Shown in pieces: positions 1 to 8,201 of a DNA stretch of 64,000 nt. The translations under genes and the position numbers were made by a program. Numbering within the stretch: the stretch's first letter is position 1; every line of letters begins with the position of its first letter. The DNA is from Nocardia rosealba (GTDB lineage Bacteria > Actinomycetota > Actinomycetes > Mycobacteriales > Mycobacteriaceae): NCBI RefSeq assembly GCF_020216065.1, contig NZ_JAIWNA010000011.1:58027-122026 (forward strand), in the 5' to 3' direction. The notes below the pieces were generated by a model. That model did not search any database and was not told where the DNA came from. It worked only from the letters and a program-made list of their open reading frames with translations.

Positions 1-2
1 GC

Positions 3-455
3 CGCCCGAAGGCTTTCGACCGGGCCGAGCTCGACGCGATGATCCGCGCCGCCCGCACTCCGAAGGTGCACGACTGGCTCGTGAACTATGTGGTGAAGAA
101 GAACCCGCACGCCGAGGAGCTGCGCGTGGCCTGGCTCGCCCACCCGGATCCGGCGGTCGCCGCCGCTGGTTGGGCGCTCACCGCCGATCGAGTGGTGAAA
201 AAGCCTGCGGGACTGGATCTTCCCGGGCTCCTCGACGACATCGAAGCGCACATGAAAACCGCCCCCGACCGCCTGCAATGGGCGATGAACACCTGCCTGG
301 CCCAGATCGGGATCACGCACCCCGAACACCGGGCTCGTGCCGTCGATATCGGGGAACGGCTGCGGGTCCTCGCCGACTATCCGACCTCGCCCGGCTGCAC
401 CTCGCCGTTCGCACCCACCTGGATCGCGGAAATGGTGCGCAGACAGGGCGATTGA
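3..455 (+). CDS. DNA alkylation repair-like protein, 3' part
   Basis: The reading frame is open from the left edge to a TGA stop, so the gene starts outside the window and only about the last 150 residues are seen. The visible part is alpha-helical and HEAT-repeat-like, with a Trp-rich stretch (WLVNYVVKK, VAWLAHPDP) and a C-terminus ending CTSPFAPTWIAEMVRRQ. These features resemble the AlkD-like DNA alkylation repair (PF08713-type) family, whose members bind alkylated DNA through HEAT repeats. The assignment rests on the C-terminal pattern only, and the catalytic region cannot be checked. It converges with the small minus-strand gene 3 bases downstream, with no room for a separate terminator. 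Confidence 0.55.
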   Translation, partial: RPKAFDRAELDAMIRAARTPKVHDWLVNYVVKKNPHAEELRVAWLAHPDPAVAAAGWALTADRVVKKPAGLDLPGLLDDIEAHMKTAPDRLQWAMNTCLAQIGITHPEHRARAVDIGERLRVLADYPTSPGCTSPFAPTWIAEMVRRQGD

Positions 456-458
456 GCC

Positions 459-758
459 TCAGCGGAGCCGTTCGCCGGCGACCTTCGACGACGGCAGGCG
501 CCCGGCTTTGGAGGTTCCCCGCAGGGTGTCACCGTCGACGGTCACGTCGAATGCCAGGTTCAGCCGAAGGGGTTTGGTGACGGCCTGTTTCCAGGTGAGC
601 CGATCGCCGTCGGCGCGGAGCTCGGTGAGTGGCACGTCCTCGCCTGCTCCGCGCGCGACGCCGGTGAGAACCCCGTCCTGCTCACGGATTTCGACCACGG
701 CGTCGATCTTGCCGATCGGGGTGGCGATGGACATGTTCCAGGTGCCCGCGAAAGACAT
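459..758 (-). CDS. Small conserved hypothetical protein (99 aa)
   Basis: The start is the ATG at 758 (MSFAGTWNMSIATPIGKI). A longer open frame continues upstream, but it lies antisense-shifted within the DJ-1-like gene and is not coding. The protein is short and beta-rich, alternating hydrophobic and charged residues, with a central GVARGAGEDVPLTELRADGD stretch. It has no signal peptide, membrane segment or cysteine. The pattern suggests a small beta-barrel or beta-sandwich, but I do not recognise the family and assign no function. It lies 41 bases downstream of the DJ-1/PfpI-like gene on the same strand, so the two may be co-transcribed. Confidence 0.6.
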   Translation of the reverse strand: MSFAGTWNMSIATPIGKIDAVVEIREQDGVLTGVARGAGEDVPLTELRADGDRLTWKQAVTKPLRLNLAFDVTVDGDTLRGTSKAGRLPSSKVAGERLR

Positions 759-799
759 GCTGATGCGTTCCTGACTGTTCGAATGGTGGGGTTCGCTGC

Positions 800-1489
800 T
801 CAGAAGGCGGTCGGTGTCAGGCCGTCGGCGCGCCAGACGGTGCCACGCCGCTCGTGTGCGAAGAGCTCTTCGACGGCGTGCGCGACGCGGGGCCCCAGTT
901 CGCGCTCGAGCAGATACAGGCCGAGATCCAGGCCGGAGGTGACACCCGCGCCGGTGACCAGGTCGCCGTCGTCCACGATCCGGGCCGAGACCGCGTGCGC
1001 ACCGGTGGCGTCGAGCAGATCCAGGCCGAGATGGTGGGTGGTGGCGTGACGGCCTTCGAGCAGGCCGGCCATGGCCAGGACCAGCGAGCCTCCACAGACG
1101 GTGGCGACAGTGACGTCTGGGGCCTTCATGGCTTGCGTGAGGAGGGCGGGCAGCTCGGTGGTCAGCGTGCGACCGAGCAGCACCGGGATGGGCTGGTCCG
1201 GTTCCCATTCGCCCGCACCCACCTGTGCTTCCGGCGCCTCGCCGAGGTCGCCCACCCGGCCCGAAGCTCCGGGCACCACAACGATGTCCGCACGTTCCGG
1301 GTCGAGGGTGCCGGTGGCGTGCAACGTCAATCCGCCGGTGCCGCTGACCACCTCACGAGGACCCTGTGCGGAGACCAGCTCGACGGTGACCGCACCGTCG
1401 GACGCCACGCCGCCCGCGTACAGCACTTCATAGGGAGCGATGGCATCGAGTGGATCGAAGCCGTCGAAAAGGACGATCTGAACATGCAT
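800..1489 (-). CDS. DJ-1/PfpI family protein
   Basis: This 229-residue protein has the class I glutamine amidotransferase-like fold of the DJ-1/PfpI superfamily. The N-terminus reads MHVQIVLFDGFDPLDAIAPY. The nucleophile elbow is ATVCGGS, with Cys132, followed by the usual HATTHH segment. Family members include isonitrile hydratases, chaperone/glyoxalase-type proteins and the sensory half of GlxA regulators; the substrate cannot be read from the sequence. It is transcribed divergently from a GlxA-type regulator whose N-terminal half has the same fold, with about 124 bases between the start codons. That layout suggests the neighbour controls it. Confidence 0.8.
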   Translation of the reverse strand: MHVQIVLFDGFDPLDAIAPYEVLYAGGVASDGAVTVELVSAQGPREVVSGTGGLTLHATGTLDPERADIVVVPGASGRVGDLGEAPEAQVGAGEWEPDQPIPVLLGRTLTTELPALLTQAMKAPDVTVATVCGGSLVLAMAGLLEGRHATTHHLGLDLLDATGAHAVSARIVDDGDLVTGAGVTSGLDLGLYLLERELGPRVAHAVEELFAHERRGTVWRADGLTPTAF

Positions 1490-1613
1490 GGATGATTTCC
1501 CTCGCGTCGTTCTCCGCTGGACATCCCACAGTCAACCGGTGCTCGCCGCGAGAGCCCAGTGGCACTGGCGACAGGTTTCGACGGAAAAATGCCAACCTCG
1601 CTACCCTCGTGCC

Positions 1614-2552
1614 ATGCACACCGTCGCCGTCCTGGCACTGGACAAGGTGATCCCGTTCGACCTGTCCACCCCGATCGAGGTCTTCTCGCGGACCCGGCTG
1701 CCCGACGGACGACCCGGCTACCAGGTGCGGGTCTGTGCCGAGCACGCCGAGGTCGACGCGGGCGCCTTCACCCTGCGTGCCCCGTGGGGCCTGGACGGCC
1801 TCCGGAACGCGGACACGATCATCGTGCCGGGCATCGCCGATCCGACCGCCCCGCTCTCACCCGCCGTCTTCGAGGCGCTATGCGCGGCCGCCGCCGAGGG
1901 CACCCGTATCGCCTCCATCTGCGTCGGCACCTTCCCGTTGGCCGCCACTGGTCTGCTCGCCGGGCTGCGCGCCACGACCCACTGGCATGCGGCCGACGCA
2001 CTGGCCGCCACCCATCCCGACATCGACGTCGACCCGGACGTCCTCTACGTCGACAACGGGCAGTTCCTCACCTCGGCGGGCGCCGCGGCGGGAATGGACT
2101 TGTGCCTGCACATGATTCGCCGTGACTACGGCTCGGCCACGGCCGCGCACGCCGCCCGGCTGTCGGTGATGCCGCTCGAACGCGAAGGCGGACAAGCGCA
2201 GTTCATCGTCCACGACCACGTCCCCACACCACAGGGCTCTGAGCTCGAAAAGCTGCTCACCTGGTTACAGCAGAACCTGGCCGAAGACCTCACCCTCGCC
2301 GATATCGCCGAGCGGGCCGGAACCAGCACCCGCACGCTCATCCGGCGCTTCCGTGAACACACCGGAACCACCCCACTGCAATGGCTGCATCGCGTCCGCA
2401 TCCGGCAGGCGCAGCATCTGCTCGAGACCACCCAGCATTCGGTCGAACGGATCAGCGGCCAGGTCGGTTTCGGGTCGGCCACCGCCTTCCGGGAGCGCTT
2501 CAAGCGCACCACCGGCGTCAGCCCGCAGAGCTACCGGCGCACGTTCAGCTGA
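1614..2552 (+). CDS. GlxA/FtrA-type AraC family regulator
   Basis: This 312-residue transcription factor has an N-terminal DJ-1/PfpI-like domain (about residues 1-190, with Cys103 in SICVG) and a C-terminal AraC HTH (about 215-312). The HTH shows LADIAERAGTSTRTLIRRF for helix-turn-helix 1 and SATAFRERFKRTTGVSPQSYR for the second. The ATG at 1614 is preferred because conserved similarity begins at HTVAVLALDKVIPFDLSTPIEVF; the frame is open further upstream but that part is not family-like. It diverges from the DJ-1/PfpI protein gene. The likely role is local regulation of that gene in response to a small ligand, which is inference from position and family. Confidence 0.85.
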   Translation: MHTVAVLALDKVIPFDLSTPIEVFSRTRLPDGRPGYQVRVCAEHAEVDAGAFTLRAPWGLDGLRNADTIIVPGIADPTAPLSPAVFEALCAAAAEGTRIASICVGTFPLAATGLLAGLRATTHWHAADALAATHPDIDVDPDVLYVDNGQFLTSAGAAAGMDLCLHMIRRDYGSATAAHAARLSVMPLEREGGQAQFIVHDHVPTPQGSELEKLLTWLQQNLAEDLTLADIAERAGTSTRTLIRRFREHTGTTPLQWLHRVRIRQAQHLLETTQHSVERISGQVGFGSATAFRERFKRTTGVSPQSYRRTFS

Positions 2553-2566
2553 ACCGGATTCGAGGC

Positions 2567-3034
2567 CTAGTCGCACCCCTCGGCGAGGACCTGGTCCAAT
2601 TGACTGGACAGGCTTTCGCCGAGGGCGGCCAGCTGGGCTGTCTGGGCGCAGTCGAGACCGTCGAGCACCAGCTTGCGGACGGCCTCGAGATATCCGGGCG
2701 TGGCCTCGATGACCTTCTCGAAACCGTCGTCGGTGAGCACCGCGTACACCCCGCGTCTGCCCGCCGCCGAATCGCGGCGCGCCCAGCCGAGTCGCTCCAG
2801 TTTCGACACCACATGCGACAGTCGCGATAGCGAAGCATTTGCCTTGTGGGCGAGATCACTGAGCTGCATTCGGTGCCCGGCTTCCTCCGACAGCAGGCTC
2901 AGCACCCGGAATTCGAAATGGGTGAGCCCGGACTCGCGCTGCAACCGGGTGTCGAGGGCGGCCGGAACCCTTGTCATCAGGGCGACTACCGCCTGCCAGG
3001 CGCGCTGTTCTACCGGATCCAGCCATCTGGTCAT
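2567..3034 (-). CDS. MarR family transcriptional regulator
   Basis: A winged-helix regulator of about 155 residues. The recognition region contains QLSDLAHKANASLSRLSHVV followed by the wing-type segment RLGWARRDSAAGRRGVYAVL, typical of MarR proteins that respond to phenolics or oxidants. The ATG at 3034 (MTRWLDPVEQ) is chosen because family similarity starts there and a purine-rich GCGAGGCGG lies upstream. A GTG at 3064 would add ten residues. Its stop is 14 bases from the convergent GlxA-type regulator. There is no obvious co-transcribed target downstream, so the regulated gene is unknown. Confidence 0.85.
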   Translation of the reverse strand: MTRWLDPVEQRAWQAVVALMTRVPAALDTRLQRESGLTHFEFRVLSLLSEEAGHRMQLSDLAHKANASLSRLSHVVSKLERLGWARRDSAAGRRGVYAVLTDDGFEKVIEATPGYLEAVRKLVLDGLDCAQTAQLAALGESLSSQLDQVLAEGCD

Positions 3035-3177
3035 GGCTGAGGCCGCCTCGCGGTCGGGCGGCACGGATCGAAGGGAGGGACGCGCACCGGACCGAGTTTG
3101 CCACGACGTCGCTGTGGCGTCCGCCGGATCGCCCGGGTCGTGAGGTCACTCACAACCCGGGACGCGTCATCGAAGCC

Positions 3178-3744
3178 TCAGTACTCGCGAGACTCCTGCG
3201 GTGGGACCGTCGGTTCGGGGGTGGCCTTGGCGGCCCGGCGACGGTTGATGCCCCGCTTACCCATCAGACCGAGCACGAGGGCGAACACGATCGCGGCCAC
3301 GATCGCACCGACCAGGCAGGCACCGCGGAACGCGGGCGCGTCGACATCGAGGATGCGTTCACCGGCGTGCGCCGCATTGTTGCCACCCAGCACGATGGTG
3401 AGCGTCATCAGGTTCGGAAGGGAGCCGAGCAGCGCGATGACGACTGCCACCCCGGCGATGAACTTGCCGCCCTTGCGCTTCCACATCCGCACCGCGAGCA
3501 GCAACAGCAGCAGCGGCACCAGGGTGAACACCAGGCCGTAGACCAGGCCCCACCAGATGCCCTGGGTGAAGCTGCCGTGCACGAGGCTCGCCAGGCGCTG
3601 CGCCCACCATCGTGGGATGAACGAGGCCAGGATGAAATAGGCGATCACCAGCACGACCGCTGTCGCCAGGATCATGATCGCCCGGTTGCGCCACACGGTA
3701 GCCGTGGACTTCTGACCGCTCGACCGCACTTCGCCGGATGTCAT
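3178..3744 (-). CDS. Multi-pass membrane protein, unknown function
   Basis: The ATG at 3744 opens a 188-residue protein with about four membrane helices: near residues 23-43 (IMILATAVVLVIAYFILASF), 62-86, 95-120 and 138-160. The tail is short and basic to proline-rich (GINRRRAAKATPEPTVPPQ). The open frame extends upstream to 3882, but that N-terminal part is Arg/Pro/Cys-rich and not membrane-protein-like. Hydropathy is the only functional evidence; I do not recognise the family. It lies between a MarR regulator and the bcp-type peroxiredoxin, all on the minus strand but with gaps of more than 60 bases, so operon membership is uncertain. Confidence 0.65.
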   Translation of the reverse strand: MTSGEVRSSGQKSTATVWRNRAIMILATAVVLVIAYFILASFIPRWWAQRLASLVHGSFTQGIWWGLVYGLVFTLVPLLLLLLAVRMWKRKGGKFIAGVAVVIALLGSLPNLMTLTIVLGGNNAAHAGERILDVDAPAFRGACLVGAIVAAIVFALVLGLMGKRGINRRRAAKATPEPTVPPQESREY

Positions 3745-3808
3745 TGCCCCAGCGTAGGCGCGCCGACGGTGCCGGGCGCCGATCCGTGCCCGGCGTTTCG
3801 CCAGATCG

Positions 3809-4285
3809 CTACCCGGCGGATTTCGCCCGTTCGCGCAGGAAGCGCAACGCCTCGTCGGCGTGCACGGCCGCGCGCAGTTCACCGGTGACGACCTTCAGGA
3901 TCGTGCGATCGGTATCGATGACGAAGGTGTGTCGTTTGACCGGGGCCAGCTTGCCGAGTAGCCCGCGTTTGACACCGAAACCGGCCGCGACCTCGCCGTC
4001 GGCGTCGGAGAGGACCGGATAGTCGAGCCGCTGCTTGCCTGCGAAACCGGCCTGCACCTCGACACTGTCGGTGCTGATCCCGGCGCAGGACGCGCCGACG
4101 GCGGCGAACTCGGCGCTCAGATCACGGAAATGGCAGGCCTCGGCGGTGCAGACCGGAGTGTTGGCGGCCGGGTAGAAGAACAGCACGAGCGGCCCGCCTG
4201 CCAGCAGGGCGTCGAGGGAGCGGAGTTCGCCGGACTGATCGGGAAGTTCGAACTGGGGCGCGGTCTGACCTGGCTGCATGCGCAC
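3809..4285 (-). CDS. bcpB: Thiol peroxidase, Bcp/PrxQ-type peroxiredoxin
   Basis: This 158-residue AhpC/TSA-fold protein reduces hydroperoxides using a cysteine thiol. The motif PAANTPVCTAEAC places the peroxidatic cysteine at Cys46, and a second cysteine at Cys51 gives the C-X4-C spacing of atypical 2-Cys Bcp/PrxQ enzymes. The family-typical PGQTAPQFELPDQSGE start and the KRHTFVIDTDR segment are present. Either the GTG at 4285 or the ATG at 4279 could be the start. The position just upstream of, and divergent from, trpE matches M. tuberculosis Rv1608c (bcpB), which supports orthology. The electron donor is probably thioredoxin, which is inference. Confidence 0.9.
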   Translation of the reverse strand: MRMQPGQTAPQFELPDQSGELRSLDALLAGGPLVLFFYPAANTPVCTAEACHFRDLSAEFAAVGASCAGISTDSVEVQAGFAGKQRLDYPVLSDADGEVAAGFGVKRGLLGKLAPVKRHTFVIDTDRTILKVVTGELRAAVHADEALRFLRERAKSAG

Positions 4286-4310
4286 GACCCTAGCGGCCGG
4301 TACCCGAGCG

Positions 4311-4345
4311 CAAAAGGTCCCCGTTCACGGACGCGAACGGGGACC
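4311..4345 (-). terminator. Intrinsic terminator of the minus-strand small gene
   Basis: An 11-bp perfect stem (GGTCCCCGTTC with GAACGGGGACC) has an 8-base loop. Read on the minus strand it is followed by TTTT (AAAA at 4312-4315 on the plus strand). It lies just downstream of the gene ending at 4370 and upstream of bcpB, and so separates the two transcripts. Confidence 0.75.
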
Positions 4346-4369
4346 CGCCTTTCGACCCGCCCTGCGGCT

Positions 4370-4648
4370 CTAAGGAATCCGCAACAGCGCTTTGATCTCC
4401 GGGTTGCGGATCTCCATCACGTCGAGGATGCCGTGCACGCGCAGCATCGGCTCCAGCTTCAGGAGACGATCGCGGTGCGCTTCGTATTCGACCGGGAACG
4501 ACTTCTCGTCCAGATCCTGCATGGCCTTGGCGTAGGTGACGAACGACGTGAGCGCGCTCGCCGCGGACTGCTGTCCAGGACCGTTGTAGTGCTGCGACAC
4601 AGGGGCCTGCCTGCCCAGCTGTGCGCCCTGATGCGAGGGATTCAACAT
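4370..4648 (-). CDS. Small conserved hypothetical protein (92 aa)
   Basis: The ATG at 4648 is preceded by GAGAGGAG six bases upstream, a strong ribosome-binding site, so the longer frame beginning at 4837 is rejected. The N-terminus is Gln/Asn/Ser-rich and probably disordered (MLNPSHQGAQLGRQ), followed by an amphipathic helical part (SFVTYAKAMQDLDEK, VEYEAHRDRLLKLEPMLRVH). It has no cysteine and no membrane segment. I do not recognise the family. It diverges from trpE with about 157 bases between the starts and ends in a clear terminator, so it is probably a single-gene transcript. Confidence 0.65.
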   Translation of the reverse strand: MLNPSHQGAQLGRQAPVSQHYNGPGQQSAASALTSFVTYAKAMQDLDEKSFPVEYEAHRDRLLKLEPMLRVHGILDVMEIRNPEIKALLRIP

Positions 4649-4805
4649 GGCTCCTCTCGGAAGAAGGGATACCGCATGCGACATGGAACGCGCGCGAGTG
4701 TAGTGATGCCGGTCACGGCCGCATTCGGCGCCCGGTCGTGACGGCCTTCGGCGGGGTGATCGGGGCAGGATGCGGCCACGTCGCGGCGCCTGGGATGATG
4801 GCCGA

Positions 4806-6344
4806 ATGCAGGGCGCGCCGACACCGACCACGACCACCCGCGAGCAGTTCCGGTTGCTCGCCGCCGAGCACCGGGTGGTCCCGGTGACCCGAAAGGTGCT
4901 GGCCGACTCCGAGACTCCGCTCTCGGCCTACCGCAAACTGGCCGACGACCGGCCGGGCACCTTCCTGTTCGAGTCCGCCGAGAACGGGCGCTCCTGGTCG
5001 CGCTGGTCGTTCATCGGCGCGGGCAGTCCGTCGGCACTGACGGTCGTCGACGGTGCGGCCGCCTGGCTCGGCACCGTCCCCGCCGACGCGCCCTCGGGCG
5101 GTGACCCGCTGCGTGTGCTGCACGAAACCCTCGAACTGCTGCGCACCGAACGCCTGCCCGGCCTGCCCCCGCTCACCGGTGGCATGGTCGGCTATCTCGG
5201 CTACGACGCGGTCCGCCGCATCGAGCGCCTGCCCGAGCTGGCCGAGGACGATCTGCGGCTGCCCGAGCTGGTTCTGATGCTGGCCACCGACCTGGCCGCC
5301 TTCGACCACCACGAGGGCGCGATCACGCTGATCGCCAACGCGGTGAACTGGAACGGCACCGACGAACACGTCGACGCCGCCTACGACGACGCCGTGGCCC
5401 GGCTCGACCGGATGACCGCCGCGCTGGCCACGCCTGCATCATCGACGGTGTCGGTCTTCGACCAGCCCGAACCCGACTACCTGCGCAGGCGGACCACCGA
5501 GGAATTCTGCTCGGGCGTGCGTCGGCTCATCAAGGAGATCGAGGCGGGCGAGGCGTTCCAGGTGGTGCTCTCGCAGCGCTTCGAAATGGATTACACCGGC
5601 TCCCCGCTCGCGGTCTACCGGATGCTGCGGGCCTCGAACCCGAGCCCGTACATGTACCTGATGCACATCCCCGACGGCGACGGCGGCACCGCGTTCTCCA
5701 TCGTCGGCTCGAGCCCGGAATCGCTGGTGACCGTGAAAGACGGTGTCGCCACGACACATCCGATCGCGGGCACCCGCTGGCGCGGAGCGAGCGCCGAGGA
5801 CGACATCCTGCTCGAGAAGGACCTGCTCGCCGACGACAAGGAGAACGCCGAGCACCTCATGCTCGTCGATCTCGGCCGCAACGATCTGGGCCGGGTGTGC
5901 CGTCCCGGCACGGTGCGCGTCACCCAATACCGGCACGTGGAGCGCTACAGCCACGTGATGCACCTGGTGTCGACGGTGTCGGGTCAGCTGGCCGAGGGCA
6001 GGATCGCGCTCGACGCCGTGCGCGCGTGTTTCCCGGCGGGCACCCTGTCCGGTGCGCCGAAGGTGCGGGCGATGGAACTGATCGAGGAACTCGAACCGAC
6101 CAGGCGCGGAATCTACGGCGGCGTGGTCGGCTACCTCGACTTCGCCGGCGACGCCGACACCGCTATCGCCATCCGCACCGCCCTGCTCAAGGACGGCACC
6201 GCCTACGTCCAGGCGGGCGCGGGCGTAGTCGCCGACTCCGACCCGGTCGCCGAGGACACCGAGGCGCGCAACAAGGCCATGGCGGTCCTCAAGGCGATCG
6301 CGGCCGCCAAGACCCTTCGCACCTACGAGGGCGGCGCCGAGTGA
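4806..6344 (+). CDS. trpE: Anthranilate synthase component I
   Basis: TrpE converts chorismate to anthranilate with ammonia from TrpG, the first step of tryptophan synthesis. The protein has 512 residues, usual for the family. It shows the N-terminal feedback-inhibition region (FLFESAENG, Ser57) and the C-terminal chorismate-binding domain with HPIAGTRWRG, LMLVDLGRNDLGRVC and GTLSGAPKVRAMELIEE. The ATG at 4806 fits the conserved N-terminus. The stop overlaps the GTG of the next gene by four bases (GTGA), giving translational coupling. No trpG lies nearby, so the glutaminase subunit must be elsewhere. I found no leader peptide with clustered Trp codons upstream. Confidence 0.97.
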   Translation: MQGAPTPTTTTREQFRLLAAEHRVVPVTRKVLADSETPLSAYRKLADDRPGTFLFESAENGRSWSRWSFIGAGSPSALTVVDGAAAWLGTVPADAPSGGDPLRVLHETLELLRTERLPGLPPLTGGMVGYLGYDAVRRIERLPELAEDDLRLPELVLMLATDLAAFDHHEGAITLIANAVNWNGTDEHVDAAYDDAVARLDRMTAALATPASSTVSVFDQPEPDYLRRRTTEEFCSGVRRLIKEIEAGEAFQVVLSQRFEMDYTGSPLAVYRMLRASNPSPYMYLMHIPDGDGGTAFSIVGSSPESLVTVKDGVATTHPIAGTRWRGASAEDDILLEKDLLADDKENAEHLMLVDLGRNDLGRVCRPGTVRVTQYRHVERYSHVMHLVSTVSGQLAEGRIALDAVRACFPAGTLSGAPKVRAMELIEELEPTRRGIYGGVVGYLDFAGDADTAIAIRTALLKDGTAYVQAGAGVVADSDPVAEDTEARNKAMAVLKAIAAAKTLRTYEGGAE

Positions 6345-7243
6345 GTGCGCGGGACGCCGACACACCGAACGAGGGCGCTCCGGCGCGTGACAGCGGTCCG
6401 GTGGGCGATAGCGGCGCGGCGCGTGACAGCGGCCCGGTGGGCGATAGCGGCCCGGTGGGCGATAGCGGGTCGGTGGGCGACGGCGGGTCGGTGGTCGACG
6501 GCGGGTCGGTGGTCGACGGCGGCGCAGCGGGCGACAGCGGCGTGAAGGGTGAAGGCTTGACAGCAGGCGCGCAAGTGGCCGCACCCGCCGCCAAACCGGT
6601 ACTTCCGGTGATCTTGCTGGCCGTGGCGGCGGCCGGACTGTGGGCGTCCTCGCGGATGACCTGGGTGACGGTGCACTCGGCCGACAACCTCACCGAACCG
6701 CGCACCGACAACCTCGACGGCGGCACCTGGTTCGGGGCGCTCACTCCGCTCGCGCTGGTGCTCGTCGCCGCGATCGCCGCCGTGTTCGCGGTGAAGGGTG
6801 TGCTGCGGCAGCTGCTCGGCGTGGTGGTCGCGGTGGTCGCCGCGGTGGCGGCCGTTCCCGGCTTCGCCCTGACCATCGGGGCGGGCAAAACCGACGAACG
6901 GGCAGGCACGCTCGCCGAACTGCCCGGCCGGGCGACGGTCACCGGCGCCGAGACCCACATCTTCCCGGCCGTGCTCTCGGTCCTGGCGGCGGCGTGCGCC
7001 CTGGCCGCGGGTGTGTTGCTGACCCGGCGGGCCGAGACCACCGCCCAGCTGTCCGGCAAGTACGACAACCCCGTCTTCCGCCGGGCCGACGCCAGCGCCC
7101 AGGTGAACAACTCCGACGGCGCCGCGCCGCTGTCGGACCGGGTGCTGTGGGATGCCCTCGACGCGGGCACCGATCCCACCGACACCGCCGACACCGCCGA
7201 CACCCGGGACGACGACGACCGCCCGGGCCGGCGCGACCCGTGA
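6341..7243 (+). CDS. Trp-operon-associated membrane protein (Rv1610-type)
   Basis: This 300-residue protein of the Trp_oprn_chp/TIGR02234 type is found between trpE and trpC in mycobacteria and relatives. It starts at a GTG overlapping the trpE stop (GTGA). Residues 16-69 are nine six-residue repeats of the type [GRV]-D-[SG]-G-[PSA]-[VA], acidic and low in complexity. Then come about four membrane helices (around VILLAVAAAGLWASS, LALVLVAAIAAVFAV, LLGVVVAVVAAVAAV and AVLSVLAAACALAAGVLL) and an Asp/Thr-rich tail. Its biochemical role is unknown; placement suggests a link to tryptophan synthesis or transport. The repetitive N-terminal extension is unusual compared with my memory of Rv1610. Confidence 0.85.
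   Translation: MSARDADTPNEGAPARDSGPVGDSGAARDSGPVGDSGPVGDSGSVGDGGSVVDGGSVVDGGAAGDSGVKGEGLTAGAQVAAPAAKPVLPVILLAVAAAGLWASSRMTWVTVHSADNLTEPRTDNLDGGTWFGALTPLALVLVAAIAAVFAVKGVLRQLLGVVVAVVAAVAAVPGFALTIGAGKTDERAGTLAELPGRATVTGAETHIFPAVLSVLAAACALAAGVLLTRRAETTAQLSGKYDNPVFRRADASAQVNNSDGAAPLSDRVLWDALDAGTDPTDTADTADTRDDDDRPGRRDP
6386..6547 (+). repeat. Nine 18-bp in-frame tandem repeats
   Basis: Nine 18-bp units (variants of GGCCCGGTGGGCGATAGC) fill 162 bases inside the trp-associated membrane protein gene and encode hexapeptides such as GPVGDS, GSVVDG and GAAGDS. Several units are nearly identical at the DNA level, so copy number could vary between strains without a frameshift. Confidence 0.85.
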
Positions 7244-7379
7244 CCGGGCACGTGACCCCCGGCACCCCCGCCGCAGTGACACGCGCGGCGGCCATTTATT
7301 CTTGTCAGGCATCGGTGAGACAGCGCCCGGGGGGACTCTCGGGTGAGAAGTTCGTCTCCCCAGAAAGGATTCGAGCCAG

Positions 7380-8201
7380 ATGACGGTACTCGACTCGATT
7401 CTCGACGGGGTTCGGGCGGATGTTGCCGCTCGCGAAGCCCTCCTCGATTTTCAGGCGATCAAAGCTGCCGCGGCTGCCGCGAAGGCACCGCTGGACGCGC
7501 GCGCCGCGCTGCACGAGGACGGGATCGGTGTCATCGCCGAGGTGAAGCGGGCCAGCCCCTCCAAGGGCGCGCTGGCCGACATTCCCGATCCGGCCGTCCT
7601 TGCCAAGGCCTACGAAGACGGTGGCGCCCGCATCATCAGCGTGCTCACCGAGCAGCGCCGCTTCGGCGGTTCGCTCGACGATCTCGACGCCGTGCGCGCC
7701 GCGGTGAACATCCCGGTGCTGCGCAAGGACTTCGTCGTCGGCCCGTACCAGATCCACGAGGCCCGCGCCCACGGCGCCGACGTGATCCTGCTGATCGTGG
7801 CCGCGCTCGAGCAAGACGTGCTGTCCTCACTGATCGACCGCACCGAATCACTCGGTATGACCGCTCTCGTGGAAGTACACACCGAGGAGGAAGCCGATCG
7901 TGCCCTGGAAGCGGGCGCCTCGGTGATCGGTGTGAACGCGCGCAACCTCAAGACCCTCGAGGTCGACCGCGACGTGTTCGCCCGGATCGCACCCGGTCTG
8001 CCCTCGGAGGTCATTCGGGTGGCCGAGTCCGGTATCCGTGGCACCGCCGACCTGCTGGCCTACGCCGGTGCGGGCGCCGACGCGGTGCTCGTCGGCGAAG
8101 GCCTGGTGACCAGCGGAAACCCGCGCGCCGCCGTCTCCGACCTGGTGACCGCGGGCGCCCACCCCTCCTGCCCGAAGCCCGCACGGCGGAGCATCCGATG
8201 A
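7380..8201 (+). CDS. trpC: Indole-3-glycerol phosphate synthase
   Basis: TrpC closes the indole ring from carboxyphenylaminodeoxyribulose phosphate. The 273-residue TIM-barrel protein shows the signatures EVKRASPSKG (about 54-63), IPVLRKDFVVGPYQI with the catalytic lysine, LVEVHTEEEADRA, IGVNARNLKTLEVD and ESGIRGTADL. AAAGGA about 12 bases upstream serves as ribosome-binding site. A 136-base gap precedes the gene, the only real gap in the trp operon; it contains TATTCT at 7297-7302, which could be a weak internal promoter. The stop overlaps the trpB start as ATGA, so trpC and trpB are translationally coupled. Confidence 0.97.
   Translation: MTVLDSILDGVRADVAAREALLDFQAIKAAAAAAKAPLDARAALHEDGIGVIAEVKRASPSKGALADIPDPAVLAKAYEDGGARIISVLTEQRRFGGSLDDLDAVRAAVNIPVLRKDFVVGPYQIHEARAHGADVILLIVAALEQDVLSSLIDRTESLGMTALVEVHTEEEADRALEAGASVIGVNARNLKTLEVDRDVFARIAPGLPSEVIRVAESGIRGTADLLAYAGAGADAVLVGEGLVTSGNPRAAVSDLVTAGAHPSCPKPARRSIR

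Noticed and set aside
4649..4805. Trp attenuator or leader peptide before trpE
   Set aside because: No short frame with clustered TGG codons and no terminator-like hairpin with T-tract is visible in this gap or before trpC.
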